Shown here in pieces: positions 1 through 7,781 of a stretch of 24,711 bases of DNA (its first letter is position 1; each line of letters begins with the position of its first letter). Under the pieces are notes generated by a model that saw only the letters and a program-made list of their open reading frames with translations, was not told where the DNA came from and did no database searches. A program made the position numbers and the translations under genes. This DNA is from SCQX01 sp035720945 (GTDB lineage Bacteria; Pseudomonadota; Gammaproteobacteria; Burkholderiales; Burkholderiaceae_B), in the NCBI GenBank assembly GCA_035720945.1, contig DASTNK010000119.1:1-24711 (forward strand), in the 5' to 3' direction.

Positions 1-199
1 AGACTTCAGTCGAGCAGTTTGAACAAGCGACATCAGGCCATCGGGCAGCAGCATCGCGCTTGCAACAACGGAGAACCGCGTTCCCGCCTGCGGAAGGGCT
101 GGTGCAATAGACCGGCCCCCGGCCAGCGCCGGTGGCGTCGGCGTAACTGCGCCACTTTTGTGCCGAAGGGCATTGTGCACGAATTGACGATGACCACCG

Positions 200-237
200 A
201 AAAAGAAAAGGCCCTCTGGTTTTCACCGTAGGGCCTT
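200..237 (-). terminator. Rho-independent terminator after tRNA-Val (probably bidirectional)
   Basis: Arms AAGGCCCT (208-215) and AGGGCCTT (230-237) pair perfectly, and the loop holds an extra GGT/ACC pairing. Read on the minus strand, the hairpin is followed by TTTTCTTTTT (209 down to 200), a good U tract just downstream of the tRNA. On the plus strand it is followed by GTTTTCTT (238-245), so it could also stop a plus-strand gene arriving from the left. Positions 1-199 show no recognisable gene. Confidence 0.85.
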
Positions 238-267
238 GTTTTCTTAGGTATTTCACACTATGGAACT

Positions 268-342
268 TGGTGGGCGGTACTGGGTTCGAACCAGTGACCC
301 CTGCCGTGTGAAGGCAGTGCTCTACCACTGAGCTAACCGCCC
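268..342 (-). tRNA. tRNA-Val, anticodon CAC
   Basis: The 75-nt minus-strand sequence folds as a full cloverleaf. The acceptor stem GGGCGGT pairs with ACCGCCC, the D arm contains AGCTCAGTGGTAGAGC, the anticodon stem is CTGCC/GGCAG and the T arm carries GGTTCGAACC. The anticodon loop TTCACAC puts CAC at the anticodon, which reads GUG valine codons. The 3' CCA is encoded in the DNA (268-270). It lies downstream of dnaQ on the same strand and ends in the terminator at 200-237. It has probably its own promoter or is processed from a dnaQ read-through transcript. Confidence 0.97.
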
Positions 343-406
343 GATCGGGAAATGCCGACCGGAGCGCGGAACACGCCGCGCGGTGACAAATGCTGGAAAG
401 CCAGGA

Positions 407-412
407 ATTCTA
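407..412 (-). promoter_or_regulatory. possible -10 element for tRNA-Val
   Basis: On the minus strand the sequence is TAGAAT, 65 nt upstream of the tRNA 5' end, in the 139-bp gap between dnaQ and tRNA-Val. No good -35 hexamer stands 16-18 bp upstream, so this is a weak call based on the -10 match and location only. Confidence 0.25.
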
Positions 413-481
413 CACGAATTTCCGACCCTGCGCAGGGGCAGCCCTGTGCAATAACAAGTGAGCCTGAGACGATCTGACCGT

Positions 482-1198
482 TCAACCGGCGGCATCCATT
501 GCGCGCCACACGCAAGGCTTTCCCGAAGCCTTGTCCAGATCATTCAAATATGCCTCGTGCGCCTGCGATTCGCTGGCACTGGCGGGGAGCACTTTCAACG
601 CGGCCGGATCAAACGCATCCATCTGAGCGCCATTCCCTTCAGAAGCCTGCCCCCCGTCATCGAAGTCCATGATCAGGGCATCCTGGCCACGGGTCATGGC
701 CAGCCAGACGTCAGCCAGAAGCTCCGAATCAAGCAGCGCCCCATGCAGGGTGCGATGGGCATTGGAAATACCATGGCGCTCGCACAAGGCATCCAGTGAA
801 TTGCGCTTGCCTGGATACAGTTCGCGGGCGTAGAGCAGGGAGTCAGTGACTTTCGCGCACAATTGGTCGAACGGAGGCAGCCCCACGCGTGTCAGTTCGG
901 CCGTGAGGAAACGGGTGTCGAACGCCGCGTTGTGGATGATGACCTCGGCGTCCTTGACGAAGTCGACCAATTGCTGGGCGACGTCTTCGAAATGCGGATG
1001 CCCGGACAGGAATTCGGTGGTCAGGCCGTGGATGCGCAGGGCGTCGGGGTCGCTGTCGCGATCAGGATTCAGGTAAAGATGCAGGTGATTGCCCGTGAGG
1101 CTGCGATTGACCATTTCGACGCAGGCCAATTCCACCACGCGATGTCCCTGGGAGGGGTCCAGGCCGGTGGTTTCGGTATCGAGCACGATCTGACGCAT
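482..1198 (-). CDS. dnaQ: DNA polymerase III epsilon subunit (3'-5' proofreading exonuclease)
   Basis: This 238-residue protein begins MRQIVLDTETTGLD, which is the Exo I motif (catalytic Asp and Glu in DTETTGLD). Exo II is IIHNAAFD and Exo III is HGALLDSELLADV, with the general-base His and the last metal-binding Asp. The order and spacing are those of DEDDh exonucleases. The length fits DnaQ, with a C-terminal tail that in this family binds the polymerase alpha subunit. The start at 1198 is chosen because the conserved domain begins immediately there; the frame extends further upstream but that part is rnhA antisense-type sequence with no family match. It lies 46 bp downstream of rnhA on the same strand, the common rnhA-dnaQ pairing. 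It acts in the replisome by removing misincorporated nucleotides. Confidence 0.96.
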   Translation of the reverse strand: MRQIVLDTETTGLDPSQGHRVVELACVEMVNRSLTGNHLHLYLNPDRDSDPDALRIHGLTTEFLSGHPHFEDVAQQLVDFVKDAEVIIHNAAFDTRFLTAELTRVGLPPFDQLCAKVTDSLLYARELYPGKRNSLDALCERHGISNAHRTLHGALLDSELLADVWLAMTRGQDALIMDFDDGGQASEGNGAQMDAFDPAALKVLPASASESQAHEAYLNDLDKASGKPCVWRAMDAAG

Positions 1199-1244
1199 GG
1201 GGTATCCGGTTCTAATGAGTGAAAACTGCTTGTCCACACCGATT

Positions 1245-1697
1245 TTACCCGGCCCGCGCCTGCTCCACCCCTTTGTTCGCCAGTTGATCGGCCCGTTCGT
1301 TGCCGGGATCCCCGGCATGCCCGCGCACCCAACGCCACGACAGGTCGTGTTGCGCAACGAGCACATCCAGCTGCCGCCACAGATCGGCGTTCTTCACCGG
1401 CTTCTTATCGGCCGTGCGCCAGTCGCGCCGCTTCCAGTTCGGAAGCCACTCTGACATACCTTTCTGCACGTATTGCGAATCGGTGTGCACCACCACGACA
1501 CAGCGCCGCTTCAACGCCTTGAGGGCCTCGATGACAGCCAGGAGTTCCATGCGATTATTGGTGGTGTCGGTCTGCCCGCCACAAAGCTCCTTTTCGTGCC
1601 GGCCCTGACGCAACAGGGCGCCCCACCCACCGAGGCCGGGATTGCCCTTGCAGGCGCCGTCCGTCCAGATATCGACCTGTGGTTCTTCTTTCTTCAT
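1245..1697 (-). CDS. rnhA: ribonuclease HI
   Basis: This 150-residue protein carries the complete RNase HI active site: Asp in IWTDGACKGNPG, Glu in NNRMELLA, Asp in HTDSQYV, and the late His/Asp in VRGHAGDPGNERADQLA. The basic handle region with repeated Trp/Lys (WLPNWKRRDW) that helps bind RNA/DNA hybrids is present. The length matches the E. coli enzyme closely. The start ATG at 1697 has an AAGGAAG ribosome site and overlaps the stop of the upstream methyltransferase as ATGA, so the two are probably translationally coupled. It degrades the RNA strand of RNA-DNA hybrids such as R-loops and primers in the cytoplasm. Confidence 0.97.
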   Translation of the reverse strand: MKKEEPQVDIWTDGACKGNPGLGGWGALLRQGRHEKELCGGQTDTTNNRMELLAVIEALKALKRRCVVVVHTDSQYVQKGMSEWLPNWKRRDWRTADKKPVKNADLWRQLDVLVAQHDLSWRWVRGHAGDPGNERADQLANKGVEQARAG

Positions 1698-2455
1698 TGC
1701 TTCCTTCCGAAACGCATACCCGTGGCGACAGCGCCCTGGTGCACGCGTTTCTTTTTCTTTTTCCATCGAGGGCCGACGAGCCGCATGCCCGCCACCCGCT
1801 TGACGGCCGACACGACGTAGACCGCCCCACCCACTGGCCACCAGCGGTCACCAGCGGCATCCATGAACTTCCAGTGGTCCAGCCATTTTCGGGAAGCGCA
1901 GTGCGGGGCGTAACAGCCGAAACGCCCGCGGTCCACCTCGAACGACAGCAGCTTGAACCAGTCTTTCAGACGCGCCAACGAAACCTGGAGGTGTGCCGGC
2001 ACCGGCAACAGAGGGTCCAGACCGGGAATGCGCTCTCGCGCCCCCCAGAGGCTCCAGGGGTTGAACCCGGAAATCACGATCCGGCCTTCCGGCACCAGTA
2101 CACGCTCGGCCTCGCGCAATACCTGATGGGGGTTGGATGAGCATTCGAGCACGTGCGGCAGCACCAGAAGATCGACACTCTGGGCATCGAACGGCAGGTT
2201 TTCCGGATCCGCGACCAGGGCCATGCCGGGTACGTCCAGGGCGGCGTCATGCACGATGTGAGTGTAGGCTTTGCCAGGAATGCGGTTGGCCGAGAGCAGG
2301 TCCCACCGCGGCAGACCAACCTGGATCGCATGGTAGCCAAACACGTTGGCCACCATGGCGTCCACCTGTTTTTTCTCCCAGGCCTGCAAATATTGCCCCG
2401 GGGGGCTAGCCAACCAGTCAGCAAGCTCTACAATAAGCGGTTGATCCTGCGTCAC
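1694..2455 (-). CDS. SAM-dependent methyltransferase (type 11-like) upstream of rnhA
   Basis: With the GTG start at 2455 the protein has 253 residues. It contains the second half of a class I methyltransferase fold (DAQSVDLLVLPHVLECSSNPHQ and VLREAERVLVPEGRIVISGFNPWSLWG), a pattern seen in the conserved betaproteobacterial methyltransferase encoded next to rnhA and gloB. A clear glycine-rich motif I is not obvious; the N-terminal part (LADWLASPPGQYLQAWE) is typical of this subgroup. The C-terminus is strongly basic, with a KKKKKK run. The substrate is unknown. The frame is open further upstream, with ATG codons at 2494 and 2491, but these overlap the gloB start. I prefer GTG 2455, which has AGGGG five bases upstream. 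The stop overlaps rnhA. Confidence 0.82.
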   Translation of the reverse strand: MTQDQPLIVELADWLASPPGQYLQAWEKKQVDAMVANVFGYHAIQVGLPRWDLLSANRIPGKAYTHIVHDAALDVPGMALVADPENLPFDAQSVDLLVLPHVLECSSNPHQVLREAERVLVPEGRIVISGFNPWSLWGARERIPGLDPLLPVPAHLQVSLARLKDWFKLLSFEVDRGRFGCYAPHCASRKWLDHWKFMDAAGDRWWPVGGAVYVVSAVKRVAGMRLVGPRWKKKKKRVHQGAVATGMRFGRKQ

Positions 2456-2460
2456 ACATA

Positions 2461-2465
2461 CCCCT
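2461..2465 (-). promoter_or_regulatory. ribosome binding site supporting GTG start at 2455
   Basis: AGGGG on the minus strand lies 5 nt before GTG (2455-2453). The two in-frame ATGs upstream (2494, 2491) have no comparable site and collide with the gloB start codon. This start would leave a 37-bp divergent gap to gloB. Confidence 0.5.
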
Positions 2466-2492
2466 GCGGCCCGCCATGGGGCCGTCGCCATC

Positions 2493-3296
2493 ATGCTGAA
2501 TGAAAATTCCGGCCCGGCGCGGTTGTTGCCGCTTCCGGCCCTGTCCGACAACTATATCTGGTTATTGCACCACAATGGCCATGCCATCGTGGTCGACCCC
2601 GGCGAGCCCGCGCCCGTCGAGCGCGCGCTCGAGGAATTCAACCTGACGCTGGACGCCATTTTACTGACCCACCACCATGGTGACCATGTGGGGGGCGTCT
2701 TGGCATTGCGGGCCCGCACCCAAGCGTATGTCTACGGCCCGGCAACCGAAACACTCCCCCTCTGCGACCGCCGGCTGAAGGAAGGCGACCTCGTCGACCT
2801 GCCCAATATCGGCGTACGGTTTTCCGTTCTGGACATCCCCGGCCATACGGCCGGGCATATCGCTTATTCCGGCGAAATCAATCCTGGAGAGCCCGCTGTT
2901 TTCTGCGGCGACACCTTGTTCGCGGCCGGCTGCGGACGGCTGTTCGAAGGAACCCCTGGGCAAATGGTCGATTCTCTGGGTAAACTTGCCGTTTTACCTG
3001 CCGATACACTTGTTTGCTGCGCACACGAGTACACTCTTGCCAATTTGCGCTGGGCACTGCAAGTGGAGCCGGGCAATGCGGCATTGCATCAACGTTGGGA
3101 AGATTCCCAGGCGCAACGCGCTCGGGGCCTGCCCACGCTCCCCTCCACAATCAGCCTGGAATTACGAACCAACCCTTTTTTTCGCACTGCACAAAAAGAC
3201 GTCATCAGCGCGGCGGCGGCCCACTCGGGCACGCCAATGAATTCCCCCGTGGCCGTTTTTGCCAATTTACGCGAATGGAAGAACAACTTTAAATAG
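2493..3296 (+). CDS. gloB: hydroxyacylglutathione hydrolase (glyoxalase II)
   Basis: This 267-residue metallo-beta-lactamase-fold protein carries the metal-binding motif THHHGDH at residues 59-65. Further ligands are the His in PGHTAGHIAY, the Asp in FCGDTLFAAGCGRLFEG and the His in CCAHEYTLANLRWA. The C-terminal part with LPST and the ending LREWKNNFK matches glyoxalase II. The length is close to the usual 250-260. It hydrolyses S-lactoylglutathione to lactate and glutathione, the second step of methylglyoxal detoxification in the cytoplasm. The ATG at 2493 gives eight residues before the conserved LLPLPALSDNY segment, and no strong ribosome site precedes it. Only 7 bp separate it from mltD, so they are likely co-transcribed. 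Confidence 0.96.
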   Translation: MLNENSGPARLLPLPALSDNYIWLLHHNGHAIVVDPGEPAPVERALEEFNLTLDAILLTHHHGDHVGGVLALRARTQAYVYGPATETLPLCDRRLKEGDLVDLPNIGVRFSVLDIPGHTAGHIAYSGEINPGEPAVFCGDTLFAAGCGRLFEGTPGQMVDSLGKLAVLPADTLVCCAHEYTLANLRWALQVEPGNAALHQRWEDSQAQRARGLPTLPSTISLELRTNPFFRTAQKDVISAAAAHSGTPMNSPVAVFANLREWKNNFK

Positions 3297-3303
3297 CCTG
3301 CCG

Positions 3304-4677
3304 ATGAAATGCCTGCGACTACTGATTCTGTTGATTGTGGCTGCCCTGGCCGGATGCGCCAGCACCACGACCCAGCACTACGCCCAGCAAGACACCGCTT
3401 ACATCGCCAAAGACACCTCCCGCACCGTTGACCTCACCCGCCCTCCCAAGGACATGTGGGACCGGATCCGGCGCGGCTTCGCCATCCCCAACCTGCACGG
3501 CCCCCTGGTCGATCAATGGACGGCTTATTACGCCGCCCGCCCTGAAATGATCGAAACCATGGCCGACCGGGCGCGCAAGTACCTGTACTACATCGTCGAC
3601 CAGATCAACCAGCGCGGCATGCCCACTGAACTAGCGCTGCTGCCGTTTGTGGAAAGCGCCTACAACCCCACGGCGCTTTCGCCCGCGAACGCCTCGGGCC
3701 TGTGGCAGTTCATTCCTAGCACCGGACTGCACTACAACCTGAAACAGACCTGGTGGCGCGACCAGCGCCGCGACCCCATCGCCTCGACCAACGCCGCCCT
3801 GGACTACCTGAACTACCTGTACGACATGCAGGGTGACTGGTACCTGGCGCTCGCGTCATACAACATGGGCGAAGGCGCCGTCGCCAACGCCATGCAGAAG
3901 AACGCCAGCCAAGGCCTGCCCACCACCTATCTGGCGCTGAATCTGCCAGACGAAACGCGCAATTACGTCCCCAAGCTGCAAGCCATCAAGAACATCATTT
4001 CCGATCCCGCGAAATACGGCGTTACGCTGCCTTCCATCAGCAACACCCCTTATTTCAAGACGGTGCGCAAATCGCGCGACATGGACGTCGCCGTGGCGGC
4101 CCATCTGGCCGACATGTCGGTTGAAGACTTCAAGTCACTGAACGCCTCGTTCAACCGCCCGGTCATCCTGGCCGAGCACCATCCCGTGCTGCTGTTGCCG
4201 GCCAACAAGGTGGAAATCTTCAATGCCAACCTGGAAGCGTACAAGGGCCGGCTCAGCACCTGGGAGCTCTACCGGCCGCGCAGGGGGGAGACCTATGCAT
4301 CCATCGCCCGGCACCACAACATCAGCGTGAGCAAGTTGCGCGAGGTCAATGGCATCAGCCCAAGGAAGCGGCGCGTGGTGGCCGTGGCCCACGCCATCCT
4401 GGTGCCAACCGACGGCGCGGGCAGTATCCAGCTGGCGTCATTCAATGTGCCGAGTGAAGACGTCCCCAGAACCAGAACCGTTCACGAAGGCAAGCGTATC
4501 GAACGACACCGCATCAACGTACGCACACACACGGTGCGTCACGGCGATACGCTGTTCTCGCTGGCCAGGCGCTACGACACGACCGTGCAGAAGCTACGCC
4601 AGCTCAACAACATGAGAAGCAACAAACTGTCTATCGGCGAACACCTGCGCGTGCCAGGCACGCACGTCCGCGGCTGA
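3304..4677 (+). CDS. mltD: membrane-bound lytic murein transglycosylase D (lipoprotein)
   Basis: This 457-residue protein begins with a lipoprotein signal peptide (MKCLRLLILLIVAALAGC). The lipobox LAGC places the lipidated Cys at residue 18, and Ala at +2 favours the outer membrane. A family 1 transglycosylase domain follows, with catalytic Glu117 in LPFVESAYNP and the ASGLWQFIPSTG and YNMGEGAV motifs. Two LysM peptidoglycan-binding repeats follow, at roughly 318-365 and 405-455 (VRHGDTLFSLARRYDTTVQ is the second). It cleaves glycan strands to 1,6-anhydromuropeptides. The frame is open 45 bases further upstream, overlapping gloB, but the signal peptide fixes the ATG at 3304. It is followed 28 bp later by fabI. 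Confidence 0.96.
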   Translation: MKCLRLLILLIVAALAGCASTTTQHYAQQDTAYIAKDTSRTVDLTRPPKDMWDRIRRGFAIPNLHGPLVDQWTAYYAARPEMIETMADRARKYLYYIVDQINQRGMPTELALLPFVESAYNPTALSPANASGLWQFIPSTGLHYNLKQTWWRDQRRDPIASTNAALDYLNYLYDMQGDWYLALASYNMGEGAVANAMQKNASQGLPTTYLALNLPDETRNYVPKLQAIKNIISDPAKYGVTLPSISNTPYFKTVRKSRDMDVAVAAHLADMSVEDFKSLNASFNRPVILAEHHPVLLLPANKVEIFNANLEAYKGRLSTWELYRPRRGETYASIARHHNISVSKLREVNGISPRKRRVVAVAHAILVPTDGAGSIQLASFNVPSEDVPRTRTVHEGKRIERHRINVRTHTVRHGDTLFSLARRYDTTVQKLRQLNNMRSNKLSIGEHLRVPGTHVRG

Positions 4678-4705
4678 TTCACCCAAGCAAAAGGATACAC
4701 ACGAC

Positions 4706-5491
4706 ATGGGTTTTCTTGAAGGCAAACGCATCCTGGTCACGGGCGTCCTGTCTAACCGGTCCATCGCCTACGGCATCGCGCAGGCATGTCGAAAACAAGG
4801 CGCCGAGCTGGCATTGACCTATGTGGGTGATCGTTTCAAGGAACGTGTGAGTGAGTTCGCGGCGGAACTCGGCAGTTCCATCGTACTGCCCTGCGACGTG
4901 GCGGAAGACACCCAGATCGAAGAGGCCATGACCAACCTGGGCAAACACTGGGATGGTCTGGATGGCCTGGTTCATTCCATCGGCTTCGCCCCGCGCGAGG
5001 CCATCGCCGGCGACTTCCTGGAAGGCCTCTCACGCGAAGCGTTCCGCATCGCCCACGATATTTCCGCCTACAGCTTCCCGGCGCTCGCCAAGGCCGCCCT
5101 GCCCCTGATGAAGGGGCGCGGCGGTTCTGTGCTCACACTCACCTATCTGGGCGCCGAGAAAGTCGTCCCGAACTACAACACCATGGGCCTGGCCAAGGCA
5201 TCACTGGAAGCCAGCCTGCGCTATCTGGCCAATGCGCTGGGGCCGCTGGGCCTGCGCGCCAACGCCATTTCCGCCGGCCCCATCAAGACGCTGGCCGCCA
5301 GCGGCATCAAGGATTTCGGATCCATCCTGAAATTCGTGGAAGCGAACGCGCCATTGCGCCGCAACGTCACCATCGAAGACGTGGGCAACGTGGCCGCGTT
5401 CCTGCTGTCGGATCTGGCTGCCGGCATCACGGGCGAAGTCACCCATGTTGACGCCGGGTTCTCAACAGTGATCCCGGGCATGGCGGGATGA
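4706..5491 (+). CDS. fabI: enoyl-[acyl-carrier-protein] reductase (NADH)
   Basis: This 261-residue short-chain reductase-family protein has the FabI-type active site: Tyr147, Tyr157 and Lys164 in TYLGAEKVVPNYNTMGLAK, one residue offset from E. coli. The N-terminal nucleotide-binding sequence is GKRILVTGVLSNRSIAYGIA. The segment HSIGFAP keeps Gly93, so the classic triclosan-resistance substitution at that site is absent. It catalyses the last reduction of each fatty-acid elongation cycle in the cytoplasm. AAAGGA lies upstream of the ATG. It is the last gene of the gloB-mltD-fabI run and converges with the glutathione S-transferase gene. Confidence 0.97.
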   Translation: MGFLEGKRILVTGVLSNRSIAYGIAQACRKQGAELALTYVGDRFKERVSEFAAELGSSIVLPCDVAEDTQIEEAMTNLGKHWDGLDGLVHSIGFAPREAIAGDFLEGLSREAFRIAHDISAYSFPALAKAALPLMKGRGGSVLTLTYLGAEKVVPNYNTMGLAKASLEASLRYLANALGPLGLRANAISAGPIKTLAASGIKDFGSILKFVEANAPLRRNVTIEDVGNVAAFLLSDLAAGITGEVTHVDAGFSTVIPGMAG

Positions 5492-5521
5492 TTCCCCCGG
5501 GCCGGCCCCACCACCGCCGGC

Positions 5522-6184
5522 TCAGGTTTCCGTCAACGCCGAAGCGGGCGGAAACAGCGACCCGCTTTCCCCAGGCTTCCAGGGTGGGTATTTCCACATC
5601 ACGCACGCGAACAGCGCGCTCTTTTCCCACCTTTGCAGCCAGCCCCTGAGCGACGGCCATGGCCGGGACTCGAACCATTCGGTGTCCGTATGCGCGAACT
5701 GGCGCACGAACGGCATGATGGCGGCGTCAGCCAACGCGACACGCGGACCACACACCCCACCCTCTTGCGCCAGCCGGTGTTCCAGCCCAGCCAACCAGGT
5801 CTGCGCCTGATCGCGATGAACGCGACCATCAGGCACGCCGAATCTTTGCGGATACTTGTAACGGTCGAGGTGGTGCTTGAGGAAGCCATCGCATTCGGCA
5901 ACCAGCGCCAGCATCGATGACAGATTCGGCGTGAGCCACCTTTCAGGGTCGGCTTGGCGCAGGGCCCACAACATAATGTCCAGGCTCTGATCCACGACAC
6001 GGCCATCGCTTGCGACCAGCACCGGCACTGTCGCTTTGGGCGAGACCTCGAGCAGGGCGCGAGGCTTGTCTCGCAGCACGACTTCACGCAACTCGCAGGC
6101 TTGTTGACTAGTGGCCAGCGCCAGTCGCGCCCGCATGGCATACGGACAGCGGCGAAACGAATACAGGACGGGAAGCGCGGCCAT
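5522..6184 (-). CDS. glutathione S-transferase family protein
   Basis: This 220-residue protein has an N-terminal thioredoxin-like GST domain. LYSFRRCPYAMRARLAL has the CPYA motif at residues 13-16, TVPVLV carries the cis-Pro, and VVDQSLDIMLW is the Glu/Asp-Ser glutathione-binding turn. A helical C-terminal domain follows. The Cys-Pro-Tyr-Ala motif points to the Cys-type (omega/glutaredoxin-like) group, which often performs thiol transfer or deglutathionylation rather than conjugation. The substrate is unknown. GGAGGG lies about 12 nt before the ATG, which is longer than ideal; an in-frame TGA just upstream excludes a longer protein. It diverges from the diguanylate cyclase across about 240 bp of relatively AT-rich sequence in which I see no firm operator. 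Confidence 0.9.
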   Translation of the reverse strand: MAALPVLYSFRRCPYAMRARLALATSQQACELREVVLRDKPRALLEVSPKATVPVLVASDGRVVDQSLDIMLWALRQADPERWLTPNLSSMLALVAECDGFLKHHLDRYKYPQRFGVPDGRVHRDQAQTWLAGLEHRLAQEGGVCGPRVALADAAIMPFVRQFAHTDTEWFESRPWPSLRGWLQRWEKSALFACVMWKYPPWKPGESGSLFPPASALTET

Positions 6185-6410
6185 AAGGAATCATAACCCT
6201 CCCAAGCCGCTTATCAGTAACGGTGCGAAGGTCACACAAATGCCTCTAATCGACGCGGATTGTTGCAAAACTGTATTCGACATTTCGTTTTGATACATCT
6301 TGTAGTACCATCAAAGGCATAACCCCAAAAATTAACTTGGACTCACGCTTCGCCACGAGCCCGCGAAGTATGCGGTGCCGCCGTTCGCTGTTCCCCGCGA
6401 TCCAATTTTC

Positions 6411-6415
6411 AGGAA
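6411..6415 (+). promoter_or_regulatory. ribosome binding site deciding a TTG start at 6423
   Basis: AGGAA stands 7 nt upstream of TTG 6423. The longer alternative, GTG at 6375, has no comparable site. The protein from TTG begins with a short polar stretch and then the first membrane helix, as expected. Confidence 0.55.
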
Positions 6416-6422
6416 CCCTGCC

Positions 6423-7628
6423 TTGTCGTTGAACACGAACCAGGTACTCGCCCTCGGGAACCCCGCAATCATCGTCATATTTTCGATGATCTTCGTCGGG
6501 GTCTGGGCGGTGTCGGGCCGCTCGCGGCATTACCTGCTGCTGTTCGCCGCCACGTTCTGCCTGTTCGCCGCAGGCGTTACTTGTCGAATCATTCGCTTGC
6601 CGGCCAGCACAGAAGCCAATGCCATGACGACGGCGGCACTGTATCTGGCCAGCGCCATCCTGATGGTCAAAGGGGCGGCAACGCGCTATCGGATTCGACT
6701 GAACACCACGTTGTTGGTCATGCTGGCCATCACACTCCTGGTGATTATCGGCTATTTCGTCGAAGTGAGGCATGACCTCATCCTCCGCATGTACATCCTC
6801 AATCTGGGCGTGGCGGCACTGCTGTTCGTCCCGATCAAGCCATGGTGGGGGCTATCCGGTCAACGCCCCGTGGACTGGATGCTGTTCTGGGTCTACACCG
6901 CTTTCACATTCAGCTTTATTCCCCGAATGCTGCTGTACACCACATCCATTAGCCAGACCAGCCAGCGAACATTCACACAATCACCAATCTGGGTCGCACT
7001 CGAACTCGTCGCCCTGATCTCGATCATGGTGCTGGGGCTGGCTGTTCTCGCAGCCGCCGTGGTGGATCTGGTTGACGATCTTCAAAAAGAGCGCAACCTC
7101 GACGGCCTGACTCAACTGCACAACCGGCGCAGCTTCGAAGAGCACTGTCTGATTCTCGTGACGGAACGCCGCCATCGCCCCATCAGCATGATGATGTGCG
7201 ACATCGACTACTTCAAATCAATCAACGACCGGTATGGCCATAACGCGGGCGATATCGTTCTACAGGAATTCGGCCGCATATTGCTGGAATGTGTCAGATT
7301 CGATGACTTCGCCGCACGCGTTGGCGGCGAGGAGTTCGCGGTGTTGCTACCTGACACCACGCTGGAAGGGGCCACGCAGTTCGCCGACCGCGTGCGCACC
7401 CGGCTGTCCCAGACGCCGTTCACCGTCAAGCCTTTGACTGACACCGCCCACGTCACGCAACTTGTCACCGCGAGCTTCGGCGTCGTTCAACGCGAGAAGA
7501 ACGAGCCCCTCACAGACCTGCTGCTTCGAGCCGACGCCACGCTGTACGCCGCCAAGTCCAATGGCCGGAACAATGTGACCATCGCTGGCGAACTGCGCGT
7601 TCGGCAAAGCCACCATCACTGCCACTGA
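6423..7628 (+). CDS. membrane diguanylate cyclase (GGDEF protein)
   Basis: The likely TTG start gives 401 residues. The N-terminal half holds about seven hydrophobic segments (for example NPAIIVIFSMIFVGVWAVS, YLLLFAATFCLFAAGV and LISIMVLGLAVLAAAVV), then a short linker DLVDDLQKERNLDGLTQLHNRRSFEEH leading into a GGDEF domain. The active site is intact: GGEEF in ARVGGEEFAVLLPD, with metal-binding Asp in MCDIDYFKSINDRYGHNAGD. An I-site RxxD (RFDD) lies exactly five residues before GGEEF, so product inhibition by c-di-GMP is expected. It should synthesise c-di-GMP from two GTP at the inner membrane. The membrane domain is not one I can assign to a named sensor family. A GTG at 6375 would add 16 residues. 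Confidence 0.9.
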   Translation: MSLNTNQVLALGNPAIIVIFSMIFVGVWAVSGRSRHYLLLFAATFCLFAAGVTCRIIRLPASTEANAMTTAALYLASAILMVKGAATRYRIRLNTTLLVMLAITLLVIIGYFVEVRHDLILRMYILNLGVAALLFVPIKPWWGLSGQRPVDWMLFWVYTAFTFSFIPRMLLYTTSISQTSQRTFTQSPIWVALELVALISIMVLGLAVLAAAVVDLVDDLQKERNLDGLTQLHNRRSFEEHCLILVTERRHRPISMMMCDIDYFKSINDRYGHNAGDIVLQEFGRILLECVRFDDFAARVGGEEFAVLLPDTTLEGATQFADRVRTRLSQTPFTVKPLTDTAHVTQLVTASFGVVQREKNEPLTDLLLRADATLYAAKSNGRNNVTIAGELRVRQSHHHCH

Positions 7629-7781
7629 CCACGCCCATCCTGCGCCGAAGCACGGCCCACGAGAATGCCGCGACGCGGTAACCCACACGGCGCACCTTGG
7701 CTTTCACGGCTTCGCTCGCCAGGAGCGGAGGGCACCACCACATCGGAATCCAGGTACAGTGGCCATCTCGGGTTCACTATC

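Noticed and set aside
19..231. Plus-strand open frame of 70 codons at the left edge
   Set aside because: Arg/Gln-rich composition with no recognisable motif; its end runs through the terminator hairpin, so coding is unlikely.
268..342. tRNA-Val as an integration (att) site
   Set aside because: No integrase, no direct repeat of the tRNA 3' end seen in the window, and flanking genes are conserved core genes.
5501..5521. GCCGGC-N9-GCCGGC between fabI and the glutathione S-transferase gene
   Set aside because: Only 6 bp, each arm is itself a palindrome common in GC-rich DNA, and there is no U tract; not enough to call a terminator.
7629..7781. Promoter or operator before the DadA-type gene
   Set aside because: TACAGT near 7755 resembles a -10 box, but there is no matching -35 or dyad.
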